Shown: positions 1-6,913 of the stretch, in pieces
Numbering within the stretch: the stretch's first letter is position 1
Layout of the letters: each line of letters begins with the position of its first letter
Assembly (NCBI GenBank): GCA_016935355.1
Contig: JAFGRC010000024.1
Location: 1-64,000, forward strand
Source of the DNA: Bacteroidales bacterium
Lineage (GTDB): Bacteria; Bacteroidota; Bacteroidia; Bacteroidales; UBA10428
Direction: 5' to 3'
Length of the DNA: 64,000 nt
Notes under the pieces: generated by a model
The model's database searches: none
What the model saw: the letters and a program-made list of their open reading frames with translations, nothing else
Told to the model about the DNA's origin: nothing
Made by a program: the position numbers and the translations under genes

Positions 1-1
1 G

Positions 2-217
2 GAATCCGGATATCTTAATTTAATCAATGATCAACTTAATGATCTGTCCAGGAAAATTGAAAACACAGCCAGCAAAATTGAAAAATATGGATCAGAAGAT
101 TCATTTATGGGATCCGGCCTGAATCCTGATAAACCTATTGATCAAATGACTGATGGAGAAATTAACCGATTGATTGAACAAAAAAGAAAGATCCATGATC
201 AAAAAGGAGGCCATTGA
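2..217 (+). CDS. Hypothetical protein, C-terminal fragment (cut by window start)
   Basis: Frame 2 is open from the first base to a TGA at 215-217 and gives about 71 residues. They are polar and probably helical (repeated N/D/K/E, two KIE motifs), consistent with a coiled-coil tail. The residues before the stop read like a genuine protein end, and the next ORF starts at 195 inside this one, a typical phage-style overlap. No family is recognised. It is transcribed rightward, towards the leftward operon of the element. Confidence 0.5.
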   Translation, partial: ESGYLNLINDQLNDLSRKIENTASKIEKYGSEDSFMGSGLNPDKPIDQMTDGEINRLIEQKRKIHDQKGGH

Positions 218-419
218 ATTACTGGACACATCAGGTTTTATTAAGGCTTATTTTTATAACCTGTCCGGCAGCATAACTTATCAACAAGCTTATGATAAAA
301 CGGAAGATCTTTTTATGAGTTACTTCGGTAAAAGAAGATATGCAGATTATAACTCATTCCGCAATATCCTGACCCGGCACCTGAAAAGATCCAATAAAAA
401 AGCCTCAATTGCATCATAA
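195..419 (+). CDS. Small hypothetical protein (74 aa)
   Basis: The ORF track starts at a TTG at 174, but the ATG at 195 is the more credible start. It overlaps the end of the preceding frame by 23 bases, suggesting translational coupling. The product is basic with several aromatic residues and no recognisable domain or signal peptide. Together with the upstream partial ORF it forms a rightward pair that converges on the GIY-YIG-like gene. It could be an element accessory gene; function unknown. Confidence 0.55.
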   Translation: MIKKEAIELLDTSGFIKAYFYNLSGSITYQQAYDKTEDLFMSYFGKRRYADYNSFRNILTRHLKRSNKKASIAS

Positions 420-497
420 ATGAATAACCCGGGATCCTCCCCAGGTGATATAACTTTCCCCTTACAAATTTTGCTAATGATATCAGCAAACAAATCT

Positions 498-568
498 GAC
501 CTCATTAAATCAATTCTGACAAACGATCTCTGGCCGGATAATATCTGACATTATCCCAAAATCAGGTT
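498..568. repeat. Structured repeat, copy 1 of 2
   Basis: An outer stem (GACCT with AGGTT) encloses the motif ATTCTGACAAACGATCTC and an inner 7-bp hairpin (GGATAAT/ATTATCC, 7-nt loop), followed by CAAAA. The second copy at 613-682 has the same order and spacing and compensatory changes in both stems. Which strand, if any, is transcribed is not clear. Confidence 0.6.
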
Positions 569-612
569 AAACCCCCGGTATTACTATTGTTGAGGTGTTA
601 TTTGGCAAAAAT

Positions 613-682
613 GAGCCATTTTAAGCGATTCTGATGAACGATCTCCCCCAGGGTAATATAATACCATTACCCAAACTGGCTT
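613..682. repeat. Structured repeat, copy 2 of 2
   Basis: An outer stem (GAGCCA with TGGCTT) encloses ATTCTGATGAACGATCTC and an inner hairpin (GGGTAAT/ATTACCC, 8-nt loop), followed by CAAAC. Relative to copy 1 the inner stem changes A-T to G-C, and the outer stem changes C-G to G-C and T-A to C-G, so base pairing is kept while sequence differs. A weaker third echo (CTGATGAAACGATC) lies at about 698-711. The other sequence between 420 and 890 shows only the start-less open frame described separately. Confidence 0.6.
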
Positions 683-692
683 AAATTCATAG

Positions 693-986
693 ACTACTGA
701 TGAAACGATCCGGCAGACCAGGGACTTTCTGAAAGGTGAATTAGATAAGTGCAAGTCTTATAAAGATCTTGTTGATTTCAACAAGATCTTATTTGATTCT
801 GAACATTCATTTAAACAAAGTAAAACTCATGGCATAGGCCGGACCACAATCCTCAAATTCCTGGGCAAACCATGGACCGAAAACAATATAGAAATTATTG
901 ATCAGGTCTTTTATAAATCTCATTGCACATTGGCAATTCTTCAAAGATCCGTTTATGTTCTTCCAGAATGGCTTTTAACCTTTTGA
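693..986 (+). other. Open reading frame without start codon, possible gene remnant
   Basis: Between TAG at 690 and TGA at 984 the frame is open for about 97 codons, and its first two thirds have protein-like composition (an RDFLKGELDKC-type helix, then GRTTILKFLGKPW). No ATG, GTG or TTG start lies near its beginning, and its end runs antisense into the GIY-YIG-like gene. It may be a decayed gene, a coding sequence with a nearby frameshift, or chance. Confidence 0.25.
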
Positions 987-1212
987 CCGGATCGCTTCCT
1001 GTTTCTGCATTAAAATAGAATGCCATTTTGCTGCAGGCTCCCCTTATTCCTGATTTATGGGCTGTTAATTCATCCCTGATATCATTATCAGATTTGCCGT
1101 AATAAATAGCAAATTTTTGGGAATCGTATAAACCGAAAACTCCTCCAATATTCGGGGCATAAACTCCGATGGATTCCTGGGTAAAAATGTACTTTTCAGT
1201 AAATATTGCCAT
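895..1212 (-). CDS. GIY-YIG-like small protein (105 aa)
   Basis: The middle of the protein has a VFGLYDS strand, then AIYYGKSDN, then a helix beginning with Arg (IRDEL) and a His, followed by a Glu-rich helix. This is the order of a GIY-YIG nuclease fold, although the signature is degenerate (IYYGK for the usual YIG-K block). Nuclease activity is therefore inference. The gene lies beyond the terminator of the phage operon, so it probably has its own promoter. Its 3' end faces two small rightward ORFs. Accessory cargo of the element is a reasonable guess. Confidence 0.55.
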   Translation of the reverse strand: MAIFTEKYIFTQESIGVYAPNIGGVFGLYDSQKFAIYYGKSDNDIRDELTAHKSGIRGACSKMAFYFNAETGSDPVKRLKAILEEHKRIFEELPMCNEIYKRPDQ

Positions 1213-1312
1213 GGTAATTGAAAATTTGAAGATAAATTATAAGAGTGAAGGATCAGGGGATGAAAGAGATAACAAAAGGAAATTGTTATCGGCATTGCAT
1301 GAATAAAAATAT

Positions 1313-1342
1313 AAAAAAAACCCGGTATAGCAATATACCGGG
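1313..1342 (-). terminator. Rho-independent terminator of the element operon
   Basis: A perfect 9-bp stem (CCCGGTATA and its complement) closes a 4-nt loop and, read on the minus strand, is followed by eight T residues. It begins 24 bases after the stop codon of the tail-type gene, so it ends the long leftward operon. Confidence 0.88.
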
Positions 1343-1365
1343 CAAAAGAAAAAGGGGGCAGATTA

Positions 1366-3279
1366 TCAGGACCGCAATTTTATCTTTCCTCCACTACGCA
1401 ATTTTATATAACCTCCGGACCGGAGCAATAAATATCCCTGTTCTGCATAAGCATATTCAACCATATCAACTTCCCATTCATCATCATACATATTCTCTGA
1501 AAACCGTTTCAGGATAAATAACCGATCAGAACCAATGGGACATTCAATAACAGATCCGGGTTTAAAATTGCATTTCAGGGATCCGGTGATCATAGCCATA
1601 GGCCGGACATGATTTACACTTATTTCATCTGCAATAAGATTCACCAGGTGTTTCATATCTTCCGTTCCCCTTACTTTCCAAAATTGTGTTACGATATATT
1701 CATCCCCTGATTTTCTATAAAGCCCTCCCCGGTACATAATTTTGTTATTATCAATATCAGGAAGATCCCCGATCATCATCGTATAATTATCAGGTACCCG
1801 GTTTTGCTTGTCATTGATTTCAGTTATTATCGTTTGTGATTCGGGAACTTTGTTATAATTGTCAAGTTTAATGATTATATCATCTTCGCTTTTAAATACC
1901 ATCCTGGTCTTTTTTCCAACATTCATTGCATGAAATACAGGCATGAAAATCCTGACATATAATATACCTGTTAAGGCCGTTCCTCTGCTTTTTATTTCCC
2001 TGGTCCCAATAGGGATCATGGAATTTGGCTCTACCCAATCATAAAATTCACCGTCATTATTGTAAATGAAACGGGAAGTTTTATGCCAAAAACCATCTTT
2101 ATCCAAATATCGGGTTGCTCCACCGCTTGGCGTTCTGATGAATATCATTACCCGGCCCATGGCCACCTCTTCCGGATCATCAGTATAAAAAGCATTAAGT
2201 GTTAATGAAATATTAAGGAAAGTATCCTTTGAATATTGAATATCGCAAACCTGGTATTCTAAATATTTGGTTGGATTAAAACCATACGGGGAAACAGATT
2301 CATTCTTTATTCGCAATATATAATCTTCCCCATCTGTTTCACAATCAATACCACCGATGTTTTCAAAATCATAAATATCAAAAATGTTTTCATCATATCC
2401 GAAATCCTGATCCAGTATAAATTTCCTCCAGGCCGGAAGGATTGTTAATGTAGGTTCATCCAGGAAAACATTCAACGGATTGCCTTTATAATCTGTTATC
2501 TGCACCCTGGGGGAAACAACATAATTATCCTGATAATAGCCAACAGGATTATACCTACGGGCCGTAAAATCTGATTTCATGACATTGGGTGAAACGACCC
2601 ACCACCTCCCTTCCTGTTGCCATAAACGGGCATTGCCACAAGTTTTTAATATCTGATCCAGGACATCAAAACAATTCATATCATTAAACCTCCTGCAGTC
2701 AAAATAAGTCTGGTTTGCCATAGTGTCTGCATCGGTTGCATTCTGGTTTTGTTCAATGATATTTATTGCCTCTGTGAAATGCAACCCATTCTTTAACTTT
2801 ATATAAATCAGATATGTTATCGCATACCATAAAGACCATTTAAGATTCAGCCCTTGTTTCTGGCTATATTCTTCCGCATCCCAATCAATATTTTTCAGAT
2901 ATCCTAATCCATCACTGAATAAAAGTTCCACAGGATAGGGAGCCGGAGTATATGGTTCAGAATAATAATCCGGTGTCAAATATCCCTGCCAATATAATGA
3001 ACTATTAATCCATGCTTGTCCCCTGTATTTATATGAATCAGAAGTAAAAAGATCCAGGAAGGCATAATCTGTCTGGCTTTCAATCTGTACTTTGATATAT
3101 GATTTTATGATCCGGTCCTCCAATTCATCATCATCCCCCCGGCCTTCCCTGATGCAAGGCCGGGCTGTACCTGTTAATTCAGTTGATGATCCTGAATAAT
3201 TCTCTTCCTGGATCCTGAATTCACCAGCCCTGTCCAGTATCGTATGGAAGGGAACCGTATATCTTGTGCCGTATGCCAT
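1366..3279 (-). CDS. Phage tail/baseplate-type structural protein (637 aa)
   Basis: The N-terminal third carries a block resembling tail proteins of Bacteroidetes prophages: WQGYLTPDYYSE, then PYPVELLFSDGLGYLK. The rest is rich in Asp, Tyr and Trp and looks like beta-rich virion protein; no membrane segment or signal peptide is present. The last 23 residues are a short internal repeat (LLLRSGG, IKLRSGG, IKLRS). It is the last gene before the terminator, 19 bp after the terminase small subunit. In full prophages such proteins usually follow a tape-measure gene, which is not seen here. The family assignment rests on pattern memory, so the exact tail role is uncertain. Confidence 0.6.
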   Translation of the reverse strand: MAYGTRYTVPFHTILDRAGEFRIQEENYSGSSTELTGTARPCIREGRGDDDELEDRIIKSYIKVQIESQTDYAFLDLFTSDSYKYRGQAWINSSLYWQGYLTPDYYSEPYTPAPYPVELLFSDGLGYLKNIDWDAEEYSQKQGLNLKWSLWYAITYLIYIKLKNGLHFTEAINIIEQNQNATDADTMANQTYFDCRRFNDMNCFDVLDQILKTCGNARLWQQEGRWWVVSPNVMKSDFTARRYNPVGYYQDNYVVSPRVQITDYKGNPLNVFLDEPTLTILPAWRKFILDQDFGYDENIFDIYDFENIGGIDCETDGEDYILRIKNESVSPYGFNPTKYLEYQVCDIQYSKDTFLNISLTLNAFYTDDPEEVAMGRVMIFIRTPSGGATRYLDKDGFWHKTSRFIYNNDGEFYDWVEPNSMIPIGTREIKSRGTALTGILYVRIFMPVFHAMNVGKKTRMVFKSEDDIIIKLDNYNKVPESQTIITEINDKQNRVPDNYTMMIGDLPDIDNNKIMYRGGLYRKSGDEYIVTQFWKVRGTEDMKHLVNLIADEISVNHVRPMAMITGSLKCNFKPGSVIECPIGSDRLFILKRFSENMYDDEWEVDMVEYAYAEQGYLLLRSGGYIKLRSGGKIKLRS

Positions 3280-3298
3280 GATTGTAAAATTTTAATGT

Positions 3299-3811
3299 TT
3301 ATGGTTTCTCTTTATTCTCCAAATACTCTCTGAATTTTGATTTGGTTTCCTTCATTGGAATATGAATATTCTGGGCAGACGAAGGACTTAAACCGAATTC
3401 TGCAGCTAATAACCGGGCTTGTTTTAAACATTCAATTGAATATCTTGTCAGCCCGTGCATTCTGATATCAATTATTTTCCGGTCCTGTGGATCCTTCCCC
3501 GGATCATCATATTTAACCAGGATATGTTTTTTGATATCTTCCATTTCTATTTCACATTCATAGTGCGATCCAGCAAAAAAGCAGTACATGAAAAACATAT
3601 GAATGTTTAAACGATTAATTATACCCATAATAAGCAGTCTGTTACCAATTTCATAATAAATCTGTTTGTGGATCTCCCGGAAGTGATCCGGGGGATCCGG
3701 GAGCTGTTGAAGTGATTCACATTGCAAATGATTCTTTGGAATTCTGCATTTTTGCATCGTCCCCCTTAATTTTTTCACCTCAATAGGTAAACTTTTTTTG
3801 CCTCTCTTCAT
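3299..3811 (-). CDS. Terminase small subunit, P27 family (TerS)
   Basis: The protein is 170 residues, as expected for the P27 (Terminase_4) family. It has a basic N-terminus (MKRGKKSLP), a PPDHF motif near residue 40, a central helical region and the diagnostic C-terminal block AAEFGLSPSSAQNI. P27 TerS proteins recognise the packaging site on phage DNA and normally precede the large terminase gene. Here the next gene downstream is the tail-type protein and no large subunit is in the window. A stand-alone TerS is typical of satellites that redirect a helper phage's packaging machine, but the element's left end is unseen. Confidence 0.78.
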   Translation of the reverse strand: MKRGKKSLPIEVKKLRGTMQKCRIPKNHLQCESLQQLPDPPDHFREIHKQIYYEIGNRLLIMGIINRLNIHMFFMYCFFAGSHYECEIEMEDIKKHILVKYDDPGKDPQDRKIIDIRMHGLTRYSIECLKQARLLAAEFGLSPSSAQNIHIPMKETKSKFREYLENKEKP

Positions 3812-3939
3812 AATATAAAAACTATGTTTCTAAATAAATTCTTATTTGCACCTGAAAAATATTGATGAAGCCACCGGTTTCTGGCTGATAGGTTGGGAGA
3901 ATTTACCCCCCATACCCCCCTGGACTAACAATCAAATAG

Positions 3940-4476
3940 TTATACATAGATAACATTATTATATTCATTAACTGGCTCATAATATTTTAATTCAACTTCA
4001 TGAATTTTTGAATTAGTTATTTCCCCAATCCAAACCAGGGAACCAGGATAAGCCGGATCAATACAAGGCCCAACATCAATTAATTGCAGAATATTTTTTA
4101 TGATAAGGACCCGGGATCCCTGCTCATCTTTTGTCCATTCCTGGAGCCTGGGAACATAATCATATTGCAGCGAACTTCCCCTCATCCTTTTGTTTCTGAT
4201 ATCTGATTCAAACAACCGATTGAATTTTTCCTGCATATATCCATCAATAGTTTTGGCTTCATAATATATCCCTTCCTTCCTGATCAGGATCCGGACATCA
4301 CCAGGATAAGATCCCAATAAACTTTCCCTTTTATCACAATGACTGATAATACATTCAACATGATCCATGTCTGCACAATCCAAGCAATGAGGATCCAGGA
4401 TCACCCGGTAGGATCCTTGGTTGTCATGGTAATAATGACTTTCTTTTGAAAACGGTATATAGCCGGAAATCTTCAT
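3940..4476 (-). CDS. Second, divergent HK97-type prohead protease-like protein (S78 family)
   Basis: The 178-residue protein aligns by eye with its neighbour at 4861-5442. ECIISHCD occupies the place of the catalytic-His motif, then comes LLGSYPGDVRI, then RGSSLQYDY in place of the catalytic Ser motif GSSFGF. The C-terminal block DVGPCIDPAYPGS matches the family's SPV-PAYP ending. Both catalytic residues seem retained, though surrounding identity is low. Two such genes with no capsid gene is unusual. It could be a capsid-modifying factor or a degenerate duplicate; assignment is moderate because it rests on manual alignment. Confidence 0.5.
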   Translation of the reverse strand: MKISGYIPFSKESHYYHDNQGSYRVILDPHCLDCADMDHVECIISHCDKRESLLGSYPGDVRILIRKEGIYYEAKTIDGYMQEKFNRLFESDIRNKRMRGSSLQYDYVPRLQEWTKDEQGSRVLIIKNILQLIDVGPCIDPAYPGSLVWIGEITNSKIHEVELKYYEPVNEYNNVIYV

Positions 4477-4504
4477 TTTTAGACACGATATTTGTTAAGT
4501 GATA

Positions 4505-4864
4505 TCATACCATTACTTTTACTCGTTTCTGCTTCCCTGTGGACATTTTTGACTTGCGGGTATCAAATATATTCCCATCAATATAGTTGCTGAGGACTTC
4601 ATCTTTAAATATTGCTGTCATGCACTTTTCAAATTTATCCTGACCAAATAATTCATTACCGATTATTGATTCCCCAAAAGTGATTTCTCTGCCTTCAATG
4701 ACAATATTTTCATTTAAAGGCTTGCTGATCCTCCCGGTTTCATAACCGATGATCCTGCCATCCTGCTCATTACAATAAAGTTCAGCAAAGTACCTGGTAC
4801 CTGACTTTTCAAGGATAAGATACCTCACATCGTTTTTAATAAATTCTGTTGGCAGTGTTTTCAT
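4505..4864 (-). CDS. Hypothetical phage-type protein (119 aa)
   Basis: The start codon overlaps the stop of the prohead protease gene by four bases (ATGA), so the two are translationally coupled. The product begins with a beta-rich stretch (RYLILEKSGTRYFAELY) and ends in a very basic tail (KQKRVKVMV) that could bind nucleic acid. A FGESIIGNELFGQDKFEKCM segment is distinctive but I cannot attach it to a family. It sits between the two S78-family genes, which suggests a role in the same process. Confidence 0.6.
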   Translation of the reverse strand: MKTLPTEFIKNDVRYLILEKSGTRYFAELYCNEQDGRIIGYETGRISKPLNENIVIEGREITFGESIIGNELFGQDKFEKCMTAIFKDEVLSNYIDGNIFDTRKSKMSTGKQKRVKVMV

Positions 4865-5442
4865 GATAACTTGTATTTATAAAGATCCAACTCCCTTTGC
4901 TTATGCAGCCAATATCTCCGGATCCTGTCGGCCTCTGCAGGATTAAACCTTTTCAAAGAATTCAGGTTTATAGATGTTTGCGGATAGGCCGGAAACACAA
5001 CCGGGCTCAAATCATAGATCCTTTCAAATTTTTTGATCCTCCGTTCCCAAGTGCCATCTTCCCTTTTATTCCATGTATCGCCATCAGATGCAACCTTAAA
5101 TCCGAATGAAGATCCTTTGATATCTTTTCGGCTGATACCTTCCTTAACACGTTCACCAATTGAAGTAACGGGAAGATCCACAATGTACCGGACCCCTGCT
5201 GCAGTAATTTGAATATCCATTGTTACAGGATAACGGCCCAGGATATAATCCGTATTATGATTAAACAGGCTTGTTACATCAGTCCAGTTCAGGTCCCGGA
5301 CTGATTCCGGCAATATCATTTCAATAAACCCTCCCAGGTTTTTGCTCCATTTGTTGAAAACAATGCCAAGTCCCTGAATTATCCGGGAATCTTTTTTAAG
5401 TTCCAAACCTTGTACATACCGCCTTTCAATTTCCTCTTTCAT
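4861..5442 (-). CDS. HK97-family prohead protease (peptidase S78)
   Basis: The 193-residue protein has the normal family order: NLGGFIEMILPESV near residue 35, the catalytic-His motif SLFNHNTDYILGR near 58-70, the catalytic-Ser motif KGSSFGFK near 110, a conserved DTW, and the closing block LSPVVFPAYPQTS. These proteases cleave scaffold and capsid protein during head maturation. In ordinary phages the gene lies between portal and major capsid; here both are absent and the next genes are an unknown protein, an S78-like relative and TerS. It starts one base after the end of the 120-residue gene. Confidence 0.85.
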   Translation of the reverse strand: MKEEIERRYVQGLELKKDSRIIQGLGIVFNKWSKNLGGFIEMILPESVRDLNWTDVTSLFNHNTDYILGRYPVTMDIQITAAGVRYIVDLPVTSIGERVKEGISRKDIKGSSFGFKVASDGDTWNKREDGTWERRIKKFERIYDLSPVVFPAYPQTSINLNSLKRFNPAEADRIRRYWLHKQRELDLYKYKLS

Positions 5443-5443
5443 C

Positions 5444-5806
5444 TTAATTTGTATATTTGATTAATTCATCAATGTTGTTTATCCTTATGAAATCGTTGTA
5501 TATTTCAATTCCGGTACCTGCTGTCATGCATTGCAGTTTTTTTTTATAACCGTCTGATAGTTTCAAATACTGTGCTGTAACTTTCTCAATCTCATAAGGA
5601 CGTAAGGATAAAATTCCAGCATCCTGTAAATCCAGAAAAAATGACTGAAAACTTACTGGCCGGAAGGATAAACTTTCTGTATGGTAAACCCCGTTTCGCT
5701 CAATAACTTTCTTTCCATTGATAACCAGGGTATCACTGAAAGGGCTGTTTGCTATCTCCCGTTCAATGACTTTATTTATTGCCGTTGCCAATAGATTTAA
5801 ATTCAT
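5444..5806 (-). CDS. Hypothetical phage-type protein (120 aa)
   Basis: It begins with an ATGA overlap to the upstream 55-residue ORF and ends one base before the protease gene, so it is firmly part of the operon. The sequence has an amphipathic N-terminal helix (LLATAINKVIEREI) and a hydrophilic body with a cysteine near residue 93 (KKLQCMT). No membrane segment, signal peptide or known motif is visible. By position it belongs to the morphogenesis or regulatory set of the element; no function is assigned. Confidence 0.55.
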   Translation of the reverse strand: MNLNLLATAINKVIEREIANSPFSDTLVINGKKVIERNGVYHTESLSFRPVSFQSFFLDLQDAGILSLRPYEIEKVTAQYLKLSDGYKKKLQCMTAGTGIEIYNDFIRINNIDELIKYTN

Positions 5807-5970
5807 GATGCTTTGTATATACTAATTAAACACTGGTATTGTCGTTCACTTAATGATCCGGTTTGCTGATACCACCTTTGCAAAGATTTTATAAACTTGA
5901 TCTGTGGATCTGAAAGATCCTGGTTCAATGCCTGTTTGAATATTTCTATTATCTCGTCCTTCTGTTTCAT
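5803..5970 (-). CDS. Small hypothetical protein (55 aa), missed by the ORF track
   Basis: Reading the minus strand from the ATG at 5970 gives a 55-residue helical protein starting MKQKDEIIEIFKQAL and ending ISIYKAS. Its TGA overlaps the ATG of the next gene in the ATGA arrangement used repeatedly in this operon, which supports translation. It fills the otherwise unexplained gap between the replication gene and the 120-residue gene. Function unknown. Confidence 0.6.
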   Translation of the reverse strand: MKQKDEIIEIFKQALNQDLSDPQIKFIKSLQRWYQQTGSLSERQYQCLISIYKAS

Positions 5971-5977
5971 ATGGTTA

Positions 5978-6724
5978 TCATTTTACTGTTTGCCTGGCAA
6001 TTATTTCACTCATTGACTGTTTATTCCGGTTTTCATCTTTGAACCATACTGATATCATTTGTTGTTTCCAGTTTTTTACTGCCTCACCATTTTTTTGATG
6101 CCAATCAGCAACATCATAATAATTGAAGGCTTTTATTGCCGATTGTTCTGAATATCCGTTCTCTGAAAAAAATTCTTTAATTTGCTGTAATGAAGGGGGA
6201 GTAAATTTTGGTTTTTTCCCTCTTCGTTCTTTACTTTCTTTACATTCTTTACATTCTTTACATTCTTCATTAGTTGCCACTTGTTTGCCACTTGTTTGCC
6301 ACTTGTTTGCCACTTGTTTGCCGATTTGTTTGCCAGTTTCATTTTCATCAAGTTGGTATTCCTCCCATTTACAAATAGTTATAAGCCTTCCGGTCTTTGC
6401 CGATTCGTTTGTCAGAAATTTCCACTTTTCTAACTTAATTAATGCCGTTCTGATGTTCTTAATTGTAACATCACGGGCGCATTTTTCCTTTAGTGATTCC
6501 AATGATGTTATAAATTGACCTGGTTGACATTTGAATATTTTTTTATGCCACTCCCATTCATTTTCCTTGAAATTTGCCATTAACAAGCACTGGATCATAA
6601 CATCTCTTTGCTTACTGTTTAATGACCTGTATAATGGACTGTTAATAATCTTTCTATGGATTTTAACCCAGCCTCCGGAATTTTGACTATCTTTACCCTC
6701 GCTCATTTTTTCTGATTGTTTCAA
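5978..6724 (-). CDS. Replication initiator-like protein (DnaD/phage O-like)
   Basis: The N-terminal 100 residues match the winged-helix region of phage replication proteins (GGWVKIHRKIINSPLY, then KCQPGQFITSLESL). A low-complexity linker encoded by tandem repeats follows, and the C-terminal part (IKEFFSENGYSEQSAIKAFNYY, WKQQMISVWF) resembles a DnaD-type domain. Such proteins load the helicase at the element's own origin. The track start is a TTG overlapping the previous stop (TTGA); the ATG at 6706 is an alternative seven codons in. The repeats inside the gene are candidate origin iterons, as in lambda O. Confidence 0.65.
   Translation of the reverse strand: MKQSEKMSEGKDSQNSGGWVKIHRKIINSPLYRSLNSKQRDVMIQCLLMANFKENEWEWHKKIFKCQPGQFITSLESLKEKCARDVTIKNIRTALIKLEKWKFLTNESAKTGRLITICKWEEYQLDENETGKQIGKQVANKWQTSGKQVATNEECKECKECKESKERRGKKPKFTPPSLQQIKEFFSENGYSEQSAIKAFNYYDVADWHQKNGEAVKNWKQQMISVWFKDENRNKQSMSEIIARQTVK
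6229..6268. repeat. 9-bp tandem repeat inside the replication gene
   Basis: Four to five near-perfect copies of TTACATTCT occur in a row. They encode the repeated tripeptide ECK/ECKES on the minus strand, so they keep the reading frame. They lie just beside the 11-bp repeat array. Confidence 0.75.
6274..6334. repeat. 11-bp tandem repeats (candidate origin iterons)
   Basis: Three perfect copies of TTGTTTGCCAC (6281-6313) are flanked by degenerate copies on both sides. The 11-bp period shifts frame with each unit, so the protein shows an 11-residue cycle. One DNA helical turn spacing inside an initiator gene is the usual arrangement of iteron origins. Confidence 0.7.
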
Positions 6725-6885
6725 GATTTAGGGGGATCTTCGGATCCCCTTTCCGTTTCAGAAAGATCATGTTCTAATTCCTTCGCCAGATCATAATGTC
6801 CGGATTTTCGGAGTTCTTTGATCCGGTTAAAGACCAACTCCCGGAGACTTTCGTCTTGTTCAAGTGTCGCATTTTCGTGTTTCAT
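6721..6885 (-). CDS. Small hypothetical protein (54 aa), missed by the ORF track
   Basis: From the ATG at 6885 the minus strand encodes 54 residues, mostly charged and helical (RELVFNRIKELRKSGHYD), ending in PPKS. Its TGA overlaps the TTG start used by the track for the replication gene, consistent with coupling. No motif is recognised. It could be a small regulatory or replication partner protein. Confidence 0.55.
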   Translation of the reverse strand: MKHENATLEQDESLRELVFNRIKELRKSGHYDLAKELEHDLSETERGSEDPPKS

Positions 6886-6913
6886 AGTTATAATATATAT
6901 TGGTAATGATCAT

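Noticed and set aside
631-712. Possible hammerhead ribozyme because of CTGATGA and GAAAC-like words
   Set aside because: No stem II lies between a CTGATGA and a GAAAC in the right order, and copy 1 has CTGACAA. The pattern fits a different two-stem repeat.
1245-1517. Plus-strand ORF of 90 residues
   Set aside because: It spans the terminator hairpin and runs antisense to the tail-type gene; no coding signal.
6229-6334. CRISPR-like array
   Set aside because: Repeats are 9 and 11 bp, directly adjacent without spacers, and inside a coding gene. No cas genes or CRISPR array occur in the window.
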